A DNA stretch of 64,000 bases from Polynucleobacter sp. AP-Kaivos-20-H2 (GCF_018882215.1 NZ_JACVOX010000001.1:667902-731901); one strand, 5' to 3'. Numbered from the stretch's first letter, positions 1-13,084 are shown. The notes: a model not told the origin generated them from the letters alone. Translations and numbers: made by a program.

Positions 1-2209
1 CTTCATCACTCAAGCGCATCGTTAATGCAATACGCTTACGCTTTTCGTCCACCTCTAGCACTTTGACTTTCACAACCTGCCCCGCTTTAACAACACTATG
101 CGGATCTTTTACGAAGGTATTAGATAAAGCAGAGATATGCACCAAACCATCTTGATGTACACCAATATCCACAAAGGCACCAAAGGCGGCAACGTTAGTC
201 ACTACGCCTTCTAAAATCATATCCGTTTTGAGATCGCTAATTTTTTCGACACCATCTTTAAAAGTTGCAGTAGTAAATTCCGGACGTGGATCTCGACCAG
301 GCTTTTCTAATTCTTTAAGAATGTCAGTCACGGTGGGTACACCAAACTGACCATCAGCATACTTTTCTGGTGAAAGTGACTTCAGCAAGCTAGCATCACC
401 AATCACTTCTTTCACACTTTTCTTAATATCCTTCAGAATTTTTTCTACCAAAGGATAAGACTCAGGATGAACTGCAGAAGCATCTAATGGATCATCGCCA
501 TTCATGATGCGCAAGAATCCAGCAGCTTGCTCATACGTTTTATCGCCGAGTCGCGGAACACTCTTTAGATCAACTCTCGATTTAAATGCACCCTTGCTAT
601 CGCGATAGGCCACTATTCCCTCAGCCACTGTTGAGCTTAAACCGGAAACCCTTGCTAGCAATGGGGCTGAAGCAGTGTTCACATCAACACCGACAGCATT
701 CACGCAATCCTCAACTACTGCGACTAATGATTTAGCCAACTGAGTTTGCATGACGTCGTGCTGGTACTGACCTACGCCAATTGATTTAGGATCAATCTTC
801 ACTAACTCAGCCAAGGGATCTTGCAGTCGACGTGCAATCGATACCGCACCACGGAGCGATACATCCATACCTGGTAATTCTTTTGAGGCGTATTCAGATG
901 CAGAGTAAACAGAGGCACCCGCTTCAGAAACAACAATCTTGGTGAGTTTGAGTTCTGGCTTAGCCTTAATCAGTTCTTGGGCTAATTTATCAGTCTCGCG
1001 AGATGCAGTACCGTTACCAATCGAGATTAAGGTGGCATTGTGCTTCTCAGCTAATTTAGCCAAGACATCCAATGAACCAGCCCAATCATTTTTTGGTTGA
1101 TGCGGGTAAATTACTTCGGTGTCCACTACTTTTCCAGTAGCATCCACTACGGCCACTTTCACACCAGTGCGCATGCCGGGGTCAAGGCCGATAGTGACTC
1201 TTGGGCCAGCAGGCGCTGCCAGCAAGAGGGCTTTAAGGTTGCGAGCAAATACATTAATCGCTTCAGTTTCTGAGCGCTCACGTAGTGCTGTCATTAGCTC
1301 TGACTCTAAATGCAGTGAGCACTTAATGCGCCAAGTCCAGCGAACCGTATCGGCTAACCAAGCATCGGCGGGTCGCCCCTCGTTTTTGATCTTGAAATGA
1401 TTGGCGATCCGGTTTTCACAAGGATTGTGAGGAGAATCCCATTTTGGCTTTTCTTCTTCAGAATCTAGGCGCAGGTTGACCATTAACATCTGTTCCCGAC
1501 GACCTCTAAATAAAGCTAGGGCACGATGCGATGGAATGGCTTTAATCGGCTCAGAGTAATCAAAGTAATCAGCGAACTTCTCTCCCTCTTGCTCTTTACC
1601 AGAAATCACTTTGGCTTCGACTACACCATGATCTTGCAAGTACTCTCTAAGAGATTGCACCAATGCTGCATCTTCTGCAAAGCGCTCCATCAAAATTTGA
1701 CGTGCGCCTTCAAGCGCAGTCTTGGTATCCGCAACGCCAGGATTATCTGTTCCATCGACCTGAAACGCATCCTTCAGATACTTTGCAGCCTCTGTTTCAG
1801 GATCGAGCTTGGGGTTATTGAGCAGATCATTTGCCAAGGGCTCTAAGCCAGCCTCTAAAGCAATTTGCGCCTTAGTCCTTCTCTTAGGTTTATACGGCAG
1901 GTAAAGATCCTCTAAGCGAGTCTTATCCTCTGCCAACATAATGGCTTTCAGCAACTCTGGCGTCATCTTGCCCTGCTCCTCAATGGAAGCAACGATTGTT
2001 TTGCGGCGATCCTCTAGTTCACGAAGATAGCTAAGACGTTCTTCCAATAAACGTAACTGCGTATCATCCAAGCCACCGGTAGCTTCTTTACGATAACGAG
2101 CGATAAATGGTACGGTAGCGCCCTCATCCATCAGAGCTATAGCAGCAGCTACTTGAGCCGGTTTAGCAGCAAGTTCTTGGGCAAGGCGTTGTTCAATTGA
2201 TGGCAGCAT
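1..2209 (-). CDS. tex: Tex-family transcription accessory / RNA-binding protein (3' end cut by window)
   Basis: The frame stays open from the ATG at 2209 to the left window edge, about 736 residues, so only the extreme C-terminus of a protein normally near 770-780 residues is missing. The N-terminus ([20 protein letters not shown]) and the following [11 protein letters not shown] segment are typical of Tex. The last visible part is an S1 RNA-binding domain with the GLVHIS-like strand (reverse complement of roughly 30-200). Tex proteins are cytoplasmic, bind nucleic acid, and contain a YqgF-like nuclease fold, helix-hairpin-helix elements and a terminal S1 domain. The gene follows typA, with a hairpin terminator candidate in the 111-base gap, so it may have its own promoter. 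Family identification is firm; the exact cellular role of Tex is only partly known. Confidence 0.93.
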   Translation of the reverse strand, partial: MLPSIEQRLAQELAAKPAQVAAAIALMDEGATVPFIARYRKEATGGLDDTQLRLLEERLSYLRELEDRRKTIVASIEEQGKMTPELLKAIMLAEDKTRLEDLYLPYKPKRRTKAQIALEAGLEPLANDLLNNPKLDPETEAAKYLKDAFQVDGTDNPGVADTKTALEGARQILMERFAEDAALVQSLREYLQDHGVVEAKVISGKEQEGEKFADYFDYSEPIKAIPSHRALALFRGRREQMLMVNLRLDSEEEKPKWDSPHNPCENRIANHFKIKNEGRPADAWLADTVRWTWRIKCSLHLESELMTALRERSETEAINVFARNLKALLLAAPAGPRVTIGLDPGMRTGVKVAVVDATGKVVDTEVIYPHQPKNDWAGSLDVLAKLAEKHNATLISIGNGTASRETDKLAQELIKAKPELKLTKIVVSEAGASVYSASEYASKELPGMDVSLRGAVSIARRLQDPLAELVKIDPKSIGVGQYQHDVMQTQLAKSLVAVVEDCVNAVGVDVNTASAPLLARVSGLSSTVAEGIVAYRDSKGAFKSRVDLKSVPRLGDKTYEQAAGFLRIMNGDDPLDASAVHPESYPLVEKILKDIKKSVKEVIGDASLLKSLSPEKYADGQFGVPTVTDILKELEKPGRDPRPEFTTATFKDGVEKISDLKTDMILEGVVTNVAAFGAFVDIGVHQDGLVHISALSNTFVKDPHSVVKAGQVVKVKVLEVDEKRKRIALTMRLSDE

Positions 2210-2273
2210 GTATATCTAGTTTTATTTATTTAACTTATAAATGATTAATTTATAGTTTTGATTTCAATGAAGA

Positions 2274-2301
2274 ACAAAAGCCACCCGGAGGTGACTTTTG
2301 T
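2274..2301 (-). terminator. Hairpin terminator candidate after typA
   Basis: A 12-base stem (2274-2285 with 2290-2301) encloses a 4-base loop, with one position that pairs as G-U only in the minus-strand RNA. The descending arm is U-rich and a short pyrimidine run follows. It lies 20 bases beyond the typA stop codon. The U-tract is imperfect, so efficiency is uncertain. Confidence 0.55.
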
Positions 2302-2320
2302 TGTGAAGCTGGAAAAGAGC

Positions 2321-4138
<1,818 letters not shown>

Positions 4139-4189
4139 GTGAAGCTTCTTGAGTTAAAGATAAGTAAAAGGGTTATAAATAAAAATTAA

Positions 4190-5101
4190 TTAATGAGCCT
4201 GAGAAATTAAGCGCTTTGGATGCAACACACCAGAACGCCAATCAGCAGTACCAATAAAGTTATGAGGAGCAGCAGTCGCGCGATAAATGCGAACCAATGC
4301 TTCAATGGAAGGTAAGTTCAGAGGTACACGCTGCCCCATCTCAAGACGTTTAGCTTGTTGCTCATCCACGGTTAAGTGCGGCAATGTTTGCAGCAAGGCA
4401 TCCACAGGCAATATGTAGTTAGCGCTATTTTGCAAGCCGCTTTGAATTGATTCAAGCGTAAACGACTGCTCAAGATTCAGATGTCCTACTTCGGTGCGAC
4501 GCAAACCCACTAAATGGGCGCCACAACCTAAAGCATTTCCAATGTCTTCAGCCAATACGCGAATATAGGTTCCTTTGCTGCAGCTGACTTCTAACGTAGC
4601 TTCTGGCCAAGCAATTTCAGTCCAACGAATGGAGTGAATTGTAATATCTCGTGGAGTGCGCTCTAACTCGACACCTGCACGCGCATATTCATATAAAGGT
4701 TTGCCATCACGCTTGAGTGCGGAATACATTGGCGGCACTTGAGATATCGGCCCCGTAAATTTTGGAAGTAAAGCATCTAATGCAGCTTTGATTTCAACTA
4801 CGCTTGAAAATGCAGGTAAAGGTAATTCTTCAATGGTCAGACCTTCTGCATCACCAGTATCGGTACGCGAGCCAAACTTCACTCTTGCGATGTAGGTCTT
4901 ATCAGCCTCAAGCAGGTCTTGTGAATATTTAGTTGCCTCACCTAAGCAGATAGGCAATAGGCCAGTCGCCATTGGATCCAATGTACCGGTATGGCCGGCC
5001 TTGTCAGCATTAAAGGCGCGCTTGACTGCAGTAACGGCACCCTGTGAACTCATTCCAGCAGGTTTATCTAGCAGCACTACGCCGTCGATCCGTATTGACA
5101 T
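4190..5101 (-). CDS. truB: tRNA pseudouridine-55 synthase TruB
   Basis: 303 residues. TruB converts U55 in the T-loop of elongator tRNAs to pseudouridine. The signature GHTGTLDPMATG is visible, with catalytic Asp42, preceded by the conserved LDKPAGMSSQ segment at residues 11-20. The KGTYIRVLAEDIG motif lies in the second half of the catalytic domain, and a C-terminal extension matches the longer TruB form of proteobacteria. The start codon lies 3 bases after the rbfA stop, so the two genes are almost certainly co-transcribed and may be translationally coupled. This rbfA-truB order is standard. Confidence 0.97.
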   Translation of the reverse strand: MSIRIDGVVLLDKPAGMSSQGAVTAVKRAFNADKAGHTGTLDPMATGLLPICLGEATKYSQDLLEADKTYIARVKFGSRTDTGDAEGLTIEELPLPAFSSVVEIKAALDALLPKFTGPISQVPPMYSALKRDGKPLYEYARAGVELERTPRDITIHSIRWTEIAWPEATLEVSCSKGTYIRVLAEDIGNALGCGAHLVGLRRTEVGHLNLEQSFTLESIQSGLQNSANYILPVDALLQTLPHLTVDEQQAKRLEMGQRVPLNLPSIEALVRIYRATAAPHNFIGTADWRSGVLHPKRLISQAH

Positions 5102-5104
5102 GAA

Positions 5105-5485
5105 TTATTTAGTCTCATCTCTATGGTCGCTGCTGCGATCACTATCAACGGCCTGATCGATCAATCGAGACATTTCTATGCCATGCTCTACTGAGCTGTC
5201 ATAGTGAAAATGTAAGGTAGGAACCGTGTGAATATGCAAACGCTTAAACAAGAGTGAGTGCAAATACCCGGCTTTTTCTTGAAGCGCTTTTAAAGCATGC
5301 TCAGGCTCAGCACCCAAAACCGTAAAGAACACTTTGGCATGGGCCAGATCCGGTGTGAGCTCAATACTTTGTAAAGTAATCAAGCCTAAACTCGGACTGC
5401 GCAATTCACGCGGAATAAGTTCGGCCAGGTCTCGCTGAATTTGATCGGCGAGACGCTGGTTACGATGCGGGCTAGTTTTATGCAT
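5105..5485 (-). CDS. rbfA: 30S ribosome-binding factor RbfA
   Basis: 126 residues. RbfA is a single KH-like domain protein that binds the 30S subunit near helix 1 of 16S rRNA and takes part in late 30S maturation and cold adaptation. The sequence has the N-terminal [17 protein letters not shown] helix, the central [16 protein letters not shown] strand segment and the [14 protein letters not shown] motif close to the C-terminus, all typical of the family. It lies 5 bases after infB and 3 bases before truB in the same direction. The C-terminus is short and charged, as in other betaproteobacterial versions. Confidence 0.96.
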   Translation of the reverse strand: MHKTSPHRNQRLADQIQRDLAELIPRELRSPSLGLITLQSIELTPDLAHAKVFFTVLGAEPEHALKALQEKAGYLHSLLFKRLHIHTVPTLHFHYDSSVEHGIEMSRLIDQAVDSDRSSDHRDETK

Positions 5486-5490
5486 ATTGC

Positions 5491-8250
5491 TTAGAGTGAA
5501 CGTGCAACTTCAGTAACTTCAAATACCTCAAGCTGGTCACCTTCTTTAATGTCGTTATAGCCTTTTAATGACAGGCCGCACTCGACACCAGCTCGAACTT
5601 CTTTAGCATCATCTTTGAAGCGCTTGAGAGAGTCCAGTTCGCCAGTCCAAACAACAACGTTGTCACGCAAGAGACGAACACTAGATGTGCGCTTGATAAT
5701 TCCATCAACCACCAAGCAACCCGCAATCGCACCCACCTTAGATACCAGGAAGACTTGACGAATCTCAACGAGACCAGTAATTTCTTCTTTCTTATCTGGA
5801 GTCAACATGCCGCTCAATGCCAATTTCACTTCATCCACTGCGTCATAAATAATGTTGTGATAACGAATATCCACACCATTGTTTTCAGCTAACTTACGAG
5901 CAGCGGCATCCGCACGGGAATTAAATCCAAAAATAACCGCTTTAGAAGCAACTGCCAAGTTGACGTCGGTTTCAGTAATGCCGCCAACGCCTGCGTGAAC
6001 AATTTGTACCTTCACCTCTGGTGTAGAAAGCTTCATCAAAGACTGTGCCAAAGCTTCTTGAGAACCTTGTACGTCAGCCTTAATAATCAACGGTAACAAC
6101 TTAGCTTCAACAGCGCCTTCTTCCATGTTTTCCATCATGGTTTCAAGCTTGAATGCCTGCTGTTTCGCTAACTTCACATCACGGAACTTGCCTTGACGGA
6201 ACAATGCGATTTCGCGAGCTTTACGCTCATCAGGAACTACCTGTACTGACTCGCCAGCTGCAGGAACATCTGCTAAACCTTGAATTTCTACTGGGATAGA
6301 TGGGCCGGCTTCGTTACATGGCTTGCCGTTTTCATCCAACATAGCGCGTACGCGTCCGTAAGTTGAGCCCGCCAACAACATATCTCCACGTTTGAGTGTG
6401 CCTGATTGAACCAATACAGTTGCTACAGGACCCTTACCCTTATCCAAACGCGCTTCAATGACTAAACCTTGAGCTGGCGCGTCTTTAGGTGCCTTCAATT
6501 CCAAGATTTCAGCTTGCAAGAGTACGTTCTCTAGCAAGGCATCAATGCCCTCACCAGTTTTTGCGGATACGGGAATAAATGGCACATCGCCACCATATTC
6601 CTCAGGAACCACTTGCTCTGCAACCAACTCAGTTTTGACGCGCTCAGAATTGGCTTCTGGCTTATCAATCTTGTTAATTGCCACAACAATTGGAACGCCA
6701 CCTGCAAGCGCATGGTGAATCGCTTCTTTTGTTTGCGGCATTACGCCGTCATCTGCCGCAACAACCAAGATCACAATGTCCGTTGCCTTAGCACCGCGAG
6801 CACGCATTGCCGTAAAGGCTTCGTGACCCGGAGTATCTAAGAAGGTAATCATGCCGCGTGGAGTTTCCACATGGTATGCACCAATGTGCTGAGTAATGCC
6901 GCCAGCCTCGCCGGTAGCTACTTTAGCTGCACGAATCTTATCGAGCAAAGAAGTTTTACCGTGGTCAACGTGGCCCATTACTGTAACGACCGGAGGACGT
7001 GGCAATAACTCTGCATCATGACCAGCAGTACCAAGGTCCAAATCTGGATCATCTAATTTTGCAGCATGAGCTGTATGGCCCATTTCTTCTACGAGAATCA
7101 TTGCGGTATCTTGATCAAGCACTTGATTGATGGTGACCATCTGGCCCATACCCATCAGCAACTTAATCACTTCAGCACTCTTCACTGCCATTGCATGAGC
7201 TAACTCAGCAACAGTTATAGTTTCTGGTACGTGAACATCACGCACTATAGCTTCTGTAGGCACTTGGAAGTTGGTATCTACGTTCGCTTCAGCAATTTGA
7301 CGCTGCTTCTTACGTCCACCGCCTGAGCGCCAACCGCCAACACCACCAGAAGAATCTCCGCGTGTCTTTAGGCCACCAGGTTTCTTAGCGCCTTCTTCTT
7401 GCCAAGTGGATGATGTCTCAGAAGATTTAATAGTCTTGCCACCAACTTTGGCAACAGCCTTCTTCTTATCGTCAGCACCTTCAACTTTTGCAGGTTTGTG
7501 CAAAGTACCTTTTTTCGCCTCTTCAGAAGCAATTTCACTTGGTGCTTTGAGAACACGCGCAGGATTGCTCATCATGTCGCGAATCGCTAAAGCTTCAGCT
7601 TCAGCCGCAGCACGACGAACACGAATATCTGCTAACTCTTTTTCTTTACTAGCTGCTAAATCTTTAGCTGCTTTATCTGCTGCTGCCTTTTTCTCTGCAG
7701 CAGCTGCGGCGGCAGCAGGCGCTGCATCTGCAGGCACTTCTTCTTTAGCAATTACCGGGGCTGCAACTTCTTTTTGACGCGCTTCTTCAGCGGCCTTCAT
7801 TTCTGCTTCTTGACGAGCCAATAACTCAGCCTGGCGTGTTGCTTCAGCTGCGCGTTTCTCTAATTCCTCTTCAGAAATTATGGGTTTAGATGGTGCCACT
7901 GGAGCAACTGGTTTAACTACTGGAGCCGGAGCCTCTTCAGGCGCCTTATCACCGGCCTTTACAAGTACACGCTTTTTACGAACTTCAACCTGTACGGTGC
8001 GAGTACGTCCAGCAGAATCCGCTTGACGAATTTCTGAGCTCTCACGTTTGATTAAAGTAATCTTTTTGCGAGCGCCCGCATCAGCACTGCCATGAGCTTT
8101 TTGTAAATGCTCAAGCAGGACAGTTTTGTCCTTTTCGGTAATGCTATCGTCCTCAGAACCTTTTTCGATACCGGCCGCCTTCAACTGCTCCAAGAGGTCT
8201 GGCGCGGTACGTTTTAATTCTTTAGCGAGTACTTTTACTGTTGTTGCCAT
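5491..8250 (-). CDS. infB: Translation initiation factor IF-2
   Basis: 919 residues. IF-2 is the GTPase that places initiator fMet-tRNA on the 30S subunit and promotes subunit joining. The N-terminus carries an IF2N module (residues 1-50), then a long Ala/Lys/Glu-rich linker (about 100-280), a second IF2N-like module (about 340-390) and the G domain with GHVDHGKT near 424-431, DTPGHEAF near 470 and NKID near 523. Domains II, III and the C-terminal fMet-tRNA-binding domain follow, ending in [12 protein letters not shown]. The gene follows nusA after 13 bases and precedes rbfA by 5 bases. The large low-complexity linker is normal for the family. Confidence 0.98.
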   Translation of the reverse strand: MATTVKVLAKELKRTAPDLLEQLKAAGIEKGSEDDSITEKDKTVLLEHLQKAHGSADAGARKKITLIKRESSEIRQADSAGRTRTVQVEVRKKRVLVKAGDKAPEEAPAPVVKPVAPVAPSKPIISEEELEKRAAEATRQAELLARQEAEMKAAEEARQKEVAAPVIAKEEVPADAAPAAAAAAAEKKAAADKAAKDLAASKEKELADIRVRRAAAEAEALAIRDMMSNPARVLKAPSEIASEEAKKGTLHKPAKVEGADDKKKAVAKVGGKTIKSSETSSTWQEEGAKKPGGLKTRGDSSGGVGGWRSGGGRKKQRQIAEANVDTNFQVPTEAIVRDVHVPETITVAELAHAMAVKSAEVIKLLMGMGQMVTINQVLDQDTAMILVEEMGHTAHAAKLDDPDLDLGTAGHDAELLPRPPVVTVMGHVDHGKTSLLDKIRAAKVATGEAGGITQHIGAYHVETPRGMITFLDTPGHEAFTAMRARGAKATDIVILVVAADDGVMPQTKEAIHHALAGGVPIVVAINKIDKPEANSERVKTELVAEQVVPEEYGGDVPFIPVSAKTGEGIDALLENVLLQAEILELKAPKDAPAQGLVIEARLDKGKGPVATVLVQSGTLKRGDMLLAGSTYGRVRAMLDENGKPCNEAGPSIPVEIQGLADVPAAGESVQVVPDERKAREIALFRQGKFRDVKLAKQQAFKLETMMENMEEGAVEAKLLPLIIKADVQGSQEALAQSLMKLSTPEVKVQIVHAGVGGITETDVNLAVASKAVIFGFNSRADAAARKLAENNGVDIRYHNIIYDAVDEVKLALSGMLTPDKKEEITGLVEIRQVFLVSKVGAIAGCLVVDGIIKRTSSVRLLRDNVVVWTGELDSLKRFKDDAKEVRAGVECGLSLKGYNDIKEGDQLEVFEVTEVARSL

Positions 8251-8263
8251 GCACTACTTCCTC

Positions 8264-9745
8264 TCATGAAGTAAACCAATGTTCGCGCGCTTTCATGATG
8301 AGCGTTTTCGCAGTTTCTTCGTCAATTTGTGTCGCCTCAACTAGCTCATCAACAGCTAATTCAGCAAGGTCGTCACGGGTATGTACTTGATTGTCAGCAA
8401 GTTTAGCAATCAGCTCTGTAGTCATTCCTTCTAGGGAACGCAAGTCTTGTGACACTTCGCCGATACGCTCTTCTTTTGCCAACTCCATAGTTAACAAAGA
8501 ATCACGAGCGCGGGTACGCAACTCATTCACAGTATCTTCATCAAATGAATCAATCTCTAACATTTCAGAGAGTGGTACGTAGGCCACTTCTTCTAATGTG
8601 TTGAAACCTTCTTCAATCAAAATATCAGCCACTTCTTGGTCTACGTCTAACTTGTCCATAAACAATTGACGTACAGAAGAAGCTTCTTTTTCTGTTTTCT
8701 CAGCAGACTCTTCAGGAGTCATGATGTTGATCTGCCAACCAGTCAAATCACTCGCCAAACGAACGTTCTGTCCACTACGGCCAATCGCGATTGCTAAATT
8801 TTCTTCATCAACCACCACATCCATTGCATGACGCTCTTCATCAACCACGATTGATGAAACCTGAGCTGGAGCCAAAGCACCAATCACAAATTGGGCTGGA
8901 TCTTCAGACCACAATACGATATCTACTGCTTCACCAGCAACTTCATTGCGAACCGCGGTAACACGGGTGCCACGTACGCCAACGCAAGTGCCAATTGGAT
9001 CGATGCGCTTGTCATAAGTAATGACTGCAATTTTTGCGCGGATACCAGGATCACGGGCAGCGCCTTTAATCTCCAATAAACCCTGCTCCATCTCAGGAAC
9101 TTCATTCTCAAATAACTTAATCAAGAAATCTGGGCAAGTACGAGAAAGCTCAATCTGAGGGCCACGTGCTTCACGATCCACCTTAAGGATGTATGCGCGA
9201 ACACGATCGCCAGAACGTAAGTTCTCTTTCGGAATCATTTGATCGCGGCGGAGCAATGCTTCAACACGACCAGACTCAATAATCAGGCCATTCTTGTCTG
9301 CCCGTTTGACGGTACCGGTCATGACTTTTTCGCCACGCTCAAGGTAGTCGTTCAAAATCTGTTCGCGTTCAGCGTCACGAATGCGTTGCAAGATCACTTG
9401 CTTAGCAGCTTGTGCACCGATACGACCAAACGCTAAAGATTCGATTTGCTCTTCGATGTAGTCACCAACTTCCATGTCGGCGAGTTGCTCTTGGGCTTCA
9501 AATTGCAGAATCTCTTTGTCCGGCTCTTGCAAACCAGCTTCATTGGGCACAACCAACCAGCGACGGAAGGTTTCGTATTCACCAGTTTCACGATCAATCG
9601 CAACGCGGATATCCACATCTTCTGTAGCGTAACGCTTCTTAGTCGCAGAGGCCAAAGCCATCTCCAACGCTTCGAATACGATAGCTTGATCAACGTTCTT
9701 TTCACGCGCTAACGCGTCTGCCAACATGAGAACTTCTCGGCTCAT
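8264..9745 (-). CDS. nusA: Transcription termination/antitermination factor NusA
   Basis: 493 residues, the usual length for betaproteobacterial NusA. NusA binds RNA polymerase and nascent RNA, and modulates pausing, intrinsic termination and antitermination. The N-terminal RNA-polymerase-binding domain is followed by an S1 domain (about 135-200), two KH domains (about 230-345, with the [14 protein letters not shown] and [13 protein letters not shown] signatures) and two C-terminal acidic repeats (about 365-490). The start overlaps the rimP stop by 4 bases, which indicates translational coupling. Because NusA acts at hairpins, its own leader terminator candidate upstream of rimP is of particular interest. 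Confidence 0.98.
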   Translation of the reverse strand: MSREVLMLADALAREKNVDQAIVFEALEMALASATKKRYATEDVDIRVAIDRETGEYETFRRWLVVPNEAGLQEPDKEILQFEAQEQLADMEVGDYIEEQIESLAFGRIGAQAAKQVILQRIRDAEREQILNDYLERGEKVMTGTVKRADKNGLIIESGRVEALLRRDQMIPKENLRSGDRVRAYILKVDREARGPQIELSRTCPDFLIKLFENEVPEMEQGLLEIKGAARDPGIRAKIAVITYDKRIDPIGTCVGVRGTRVTAVRNEVAGEAVDIVLWSEDPAQFVIGALAPAQVSSIVVDEERHAMDVVVDEENLAIAIGRSGQNVRLASDLTGWQINIMTPEESAEKTEKEASSVRQLFMDKLDVDQEVADILIEEGFNTLEEVAYVPLSEMLEIDSFDEDTVNELRTRARDSLLTMELAKEERIGEVSQDLRSLEGMTTELIAKLADNQVHTRDDLAELAVDELVEATQIDEETAKTLIMKAREHWFTS

Positions 9746-10233
9746 GACTTTCTTCCTTTGAAATCAATAACAGGGACCAACCGAGTCTTATCGACCTCGG
9801 CTAAAGAGAACTCCAATTGAGAGGGCTGACCATCAGCACCCTCAAATACCAAACCAAACTTTGCATCTGGTGAATTCAATTCACCACTCAGCAAACCTTG
9901 CAACTCACCACGAAAATTCTTGCGACCGCCAACTGCCACGCGCAATTTCAAATCCACTTGCATTCCAGCAAAGCGCTCATAATCAGCGGCACTTTTCACT
10001 GGACGATCCAATCCTGGAGATGAAATCTCTAAACGCTCATATGGAATGTTTTCAACTGGCAAGGTGTAACTCAACTGATGACTCACCTTCTCGCAATCCA
10101 AAACAGATATCAAGCGTTCGTAATCTGGGTTTTCAATCGTGACGCGCAGCAATCCTCCGGCTTCACGCTCTATCTCCACTAGCGTGTAACCCAAGTTTTC
10201 CAGCTCTGCAGAAATAACCTGCTGATCCTTCAC
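9742..10233 (-). CDS. rimP: Ribosome maturation factor RimP
   Basis: 163 residues starting at a GTG codon, with an AAGGGG-type ribosome binding site a few bases upstream (minus strand). RimP acts in 30S subunit maturation. The two-domain pattern is visible: an N-terminal alpha/beta domain with [18 protein letters not shown] and the linker signature [20 protein letters not shown], then an SH3-like C-terminal domain. It is the first gene of the rimP-nusA-infB-rbfA-truB run and overlaps nusA by 4 bases. A possible ATG at 10246 is out of frame, so GTG is the supported start. The upstream leader contains three hairpins, described separately. Confidence 0.95.
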   Translation of the reverse strand: MKDQQVISAELENLGYTLVEIEREAGGLLRVTIENPDYERLISVLDCEKVSHQLSYTLPVENIPYERLEISSPGLDRPVKSAADYERFAGMQVDLKLRVAVGGRKNFRGELQGLLSGELNSPDAKFGLVFEGADGQPSQLEFSLAEVDKTRLVPVIDFKGRKS

Positions 10234-10257
10234 GACACCCCTTCATACCAAAATGGC

Positions 10258-10283
10258 AAAAAAAAATGGGCTTCAAAGCCCAT
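10258..10283 (-). terminator. Intrinsic terminator inside the rimP operon leader
   Basis: An 8-bp perfect stem (10266-10273 with 10276-10283) is followed in the minus-strand RNA by about eight consecutive U residues. It ends only about 25 bases before the rimP GTG codon and lies downstream of the promoter candidate at 10374-10379. It would therefore terminate transcription before the operon unless it is prevented from forming or read through. The printed loop is only 2 bases, so the real loop probably opens the inner A-U pairs. This is the expected geometry of an attenuator. Confidence 0.75.
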
Positions 10284-10304
10284 ATTCTCGAAATTCAGAA
10301 CAGG

Positions 10305-10334
10305 CCGACTTACGTTGATCGCAACATCAGTCGG
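10305..10334 (-). promoter_or_regulatory. Structured element in the rimP leader
   Basis: A two-part hairpin: outer 6-bp stem 10305-10310 with 10329-10334 (CCGACT/AGTCGG in RNA sense), a symmetric 3x3 internal loop, then an inner 4-bp GTTG/CAAC stem closing a CGAT tetraloop. It lies between the first hairpin and the intrinsic terminator. Such a compact structure in a leader may be a protein- or ribosome-sensing element. No ligand can be named from the sequence. Confidence 0.5.
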
Positions 10335-10342
10335 TAACTACT

Positions 10343-10364
10343 AAAAACAGCAGAATCCTGCTGT
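10343..10364 (-). terminator. Hairpin with U-run after rluB / at the 5' end of the rimP leader
   Basis: A 7-bp perfect stem (10347-10353 with 10358-10364) with a 4-base loop is followed by five U residues in minus-strand RNA. It can serve as the terminator of scpB-rluB. Because a perfect TATAAT box (minus) lies just upstream at 10374-10379, it may also be the first hairpin of the rimP operon transcript. Confidence 0.6.
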
Positions 10365-10373
10365 AAGACCAAA

Positions 10374-10379
10374 ATTATA
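10374..10379 (-). promoter_or_regulatory. Promoter -10 candidate (TATAAT) for the rimP-nusA-infB operon
   Basis: A perfect TATAAT hexamer on the minus strand lies about 140 bases upstream of rimP, between the rluB stop and the first leader hairpin. A TTGTAT hexamer lies upstream at 20-base spacing, longer than optimal, so the -35 element is weak or unassigned. If used, transcription would start near 10367 and include all three leader hairpins. Confidence 0.45.
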
Positions 10380-10406
10380 GCCTATTTGGCAGAAAACTGA
10401 TACAAA

Positions 10407-12194
10407 TCAGAAGCTTTCGCCCGGATTACGGGGTTTTCTAGGTCCTTTATTGAAGGGTTTGCGCCCTTTTGGTGCGCTTCGTTTAGGCCCATTTCCAGGA
10501 CTCTGGGAGTTGCCCGTCACAAAAGCAGACTGCCCGTGGTGAACTTTGCTGCCTTTAGTGCGGTTTTGACCCTGACCACCCTGTCCGCCTTGCCCACTGC
10601 GACCGCCTTGGCCACCCTGTCCAGGTCTGCCGCCTTGAGTGCGACCCCGAAAAGGTCCACGCCCTTCGCCAGAACCACTGCCGCCACCAGGTTTTCCACC
10701 TCTACCCTGATGCGTTAGGCCGTTATGGCCACTAGCAAGGGTTAAAGCATCACGGGACCCCCAGTAAGAAACGGAGGTTTGCATTGGATCCGGCTGGAAA
10801 TCTTCTCCAACTGGACGACGATCTCGATTATTAGGATTAGGGCCACGGCCCTTATCTTGCGGCTGTGGCATTTTTATACCAGCAGACTTCATCAAGTTAT
10901 AGATGCCACCAGCTTCAATCTCTTCCCATTTGCCACGACGTAAGCGTGGAGGTAGCAAGAAAATGCCGTAACGAGTTCGGATTAAGCGAGATACCGTATG
11001 ACCAACTGCTTCGAACATACGACGCACTTCGCGATTGCGACCCTCACTTAATGCAACGTGATACCAACGGTTAGCGCCTTCGCCGCCGCCCATCGCTAGG
11101 CGCAAGAATTTAGCTTGACCATCATCGAGCGTAATGCCACTCTTTAAGAGCGAAGTATTTTCTTGACTCAAGTCACCTAATATACGCACGGCGTATTCAC
11201 GCTCGACACCGTAACGGGGATGCATTAAGCGATTTGCTAACTCACCAGAAGTGGTGAACAACAAAAGACCTTCGGTATTAAAGTCCAATCGACCTACCGC
11301 GATCCAGCGTCCTTGACGCGGTTTAGGTAAACGATCGAATACGGTTGGACGACCTTCTGGGTCTGACTGGCTAACGATCTCACCTGCCGGCTTGTGGTAC
11401 ATGATCACGCGCGGCGGCTTAGTCTGAATCTTGCGATGTACAGGCTTGCCATTGATACGCACTTGGTCTGTTGGCCCAATACGCTGACCAATATGCGCTG
11501 GTAATCCGTTAACTGATACGCGCCCTTGAATAATCAAGTCCTCCATATCGCGACGGGATCCCATACCAACATCAGCTAATACCTTGTGCAACTTAACGGT
11601 ATCTTCATCATCTGCATCATCATCTAAACCATCGAGGTCAGACCACACTTCATCACGCAAACTGAGTGGGAGATCATCAACGTTCGCAAACTGCAGACTA
11701 CTCATTTCCTCATCGGTTGGCGCATCTGAATCTTCATCTTCTCGTGAGCGTTGTGCACGTTGCGCGCGACGCTCTGCACCAGTTTGATGAGATACCTCGT
11801 TCTCATTCACACCATCAGGATTTTTTAATTCCTCAACTTCAGGAGCATCTAAAGCCGCGTCAAACTCACCAGAGACAACTGAAGCAAACAAAGCCTCACT
11901 CTCAGCTGGATTGGGAGCTAATTTAGAAGATTGGTTATTGCCTTGATTGTTACCGCCTTCGCGCGGACCATTAGCATCACCACCTTCACGACGTGGCCGA
12001 TCTTTATTGAATGGGCGCTTCTTATTAAATGGGTGTTTACTGCCTCCGGCACCTTGGCGGCGCGGGCGACGTTCACCACGCTCTCCACCTTCAGACTTTT
12101 GGCCATCGGAGTTCGATGGTGCAGCGTCTGCATTTGAAGGGGTTGCCGATGGATTTACTACCGGGGATGAATCGTTTTCGTTAGAGCTTGTCAT
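10407..12194 (-). CDS. rluB: 23S rRNA pseudouridine synthase RluB with long disordered tails
   Basis: 595 residues, about twice the length of the enterobacterial enzyme. RluB makes pseudouridine 2605 in 23S rRNA. The core is conventional: an S4 RNA-binding domain from about residue 203 ([20 protein letters not shown]), then the catalytic domain with [11 protein letters not shown] and the catalytic Asp near 302. The N-terminal ~200 residues are Arg/Gly/Asn-rich then acidic, and the C-terminal ~150 residues are Gly/Gln/Arg-rich with RGG-like runs; both look disordered and RNA-binding. It lies 6 bases after scpB, an arrangement seen in many bacteria. The core assignment is strong; the target uridine is inferred from the family. 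Confidence 0.92.
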   Translation of the reverse strand: MTSSNENDSSPVVNPSATPSNADAAPSNSDGQKSEGGERGERRPRRQGAGGSKHPFNKKRPFNKDRPRREGGDANGPREGGNNQGNNQSSKLAPNPAESEALFASVVSGEFDAALDAPEVEELKNPDGVNENEVSHQTGAERRAQRAQRSREDEDSDAPTDEEMSSLQFANVDDLPLSLRDEVWSDLDGLDDDADDEDTVKLHKVLADVGMGSRRDMEDLIIQGRVSVNGLPAHIGQRIGPTDQVRINGKPVHRKIQTKPPRVIMYHKPAGEIVSQSDPEGRPTVFDRLPKPRQGRWIAVGRLDFNTEGLLLFTTSGELANRLMHPRYGVEREYAVRILGDLSQENTSLLKSGITLDDGQAKFLRLAMGGGEGANRWYHVALSEGRNREVRRMFEAVGHTVSRLIRTRYGIFLLPPRLRRGKWEEIEAGGIYNLMKSAGIKMPQPQDKGRGPNPNNRDRRPVGEDFQPDPMQTSVSYWGSRDALTLASGHNGLTHQGRGGKPGGGSGSGEGRGPFRGRTQGGRPGQGGQGGRSGQGGQGGQGQNRTKGSKVHHGQSAFVTGNSQSPGNGPKRSAPKGRKPFNKGPRKPRNPGESF

Positions 12195-12200
12195 TAATTA

Positions 12201-12929
12201 TTATTTTGTTTCGTCTGGGTTGTCTTCAGACTCAGGGGTAACTTCTTTAGCCTCTTCTTCAGAAACCTCAATACTGGTTTCTTCTAAAGTTGCTTCGGTT
12301 GTCTCTTCGTCAATCTCGCTGACCTCTTGAGCATCTGCATCAATCACTACTGTCTCAACAGTGGCAGATGGGTCAAACTCCATTACTGCTTGACCTAATT
12401 GCGCCGCAGCAGCCATTGGCGCCGCATCTTCCAAAATCGGCAAGCTTTGCAAATTAGTCAGACTGAGATCATCTAAAAATTGTTTGGTGGTGGCATACAA
12501 GCCTGGGCGACCAATGGTTTCTTTATGACCAATTACCTCAACCCAACCACGATCTTCTAATTGCTTCATTACATTACTACTCACAGCAACACCACGAATT
12601 TCCTCGATCTCACCACGGGTTACAGGTTGGCGGTAAGCGATGATGGCTAAAGTTTCCATAACAGCACGTGAATACTTCGGCGGCTTTTCTGGAGTAAGGC
12701 GATCTAGGTACTCACGCATCGAAAGACGGCTTTGAAAACGCCAGCCAGTCGCGATATGCACTAATTCCATACCCTTGTCATCCCAAGCTCGTTGCAGCTC
12801 GACTAATGCTTCATCGATATCTGCCGTAGTGATGTCTTCTAAAAATAAGCGAGACAAATCAGCAACGGTGAGTGGTTCCTGTGCGCACAGGAGGGCTGTT
12901 TCAATGACGCGCTTATTGTGATCGTCCAT
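12201..12929 (-). CDS. scpB: Segregation and condensation protein ScpB
   Basis: 242 residues. ScpB is the winged-helix kleisin-binding subunit of the SMC-ScpAB condensin. The family segments [19 protein letters not shown] and the preceding [21 protein letters not shown] are clearly visible. An acidic Glu/Thr-rich C-terminal tail of about 60 residues extends beyond the usual ~180-190-residue core and is probably disordered. The gene is followed after 6 bases by rluB, a common pairing. scpA is not in the window. A minus-strand TATAAT box at 13085-13090 is a promoter candidate about 155 bases upstream. Confidence 0.92.
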   Translation of the reverse strand: MDDHNKRVIETALLCAQEPLTVADLSRLFLEDITTADIDEALVELQRAWDDKGMELVHIATGWRFQSRLSMREYLDRLTPEKPPKYSRAVMETLAIIAYRQPVTRGEIEEIRGVAVSSNVMKQLEDRGWVEVIGHKETIGRPGLYATTKQFLDDLSLTNLQSLPILEDAAPMAAAAQLGQAVMEFDPSATVETVVIDADAQEVSEIDEETTEATLEETSIEVSEEEAKEVTPESEDNPDETK

Positions 12930-13084
12930 AAAATTCGGGCTACCAGGAGTAATCCTGACTAGGCTTTAAAAGGTATTTAGTAATGGGTTTTGGTGTTCTC
13001 AAGCTACTACGGACAATCCATCTCATCAGTTCTTCTTGGGATATGCCCGCGCTGAAACGAAGTACTTTTCGTTCACCTTGCGCC

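Noticed and set aside
7406..7777. A 123-residue plus-strand reading frame inside infB with Ala/Ser runs
   Set aside because: It is the complement of the Ala/Lys-rich linker of IF-2; low-complexity coding on one strand keeps the other open.
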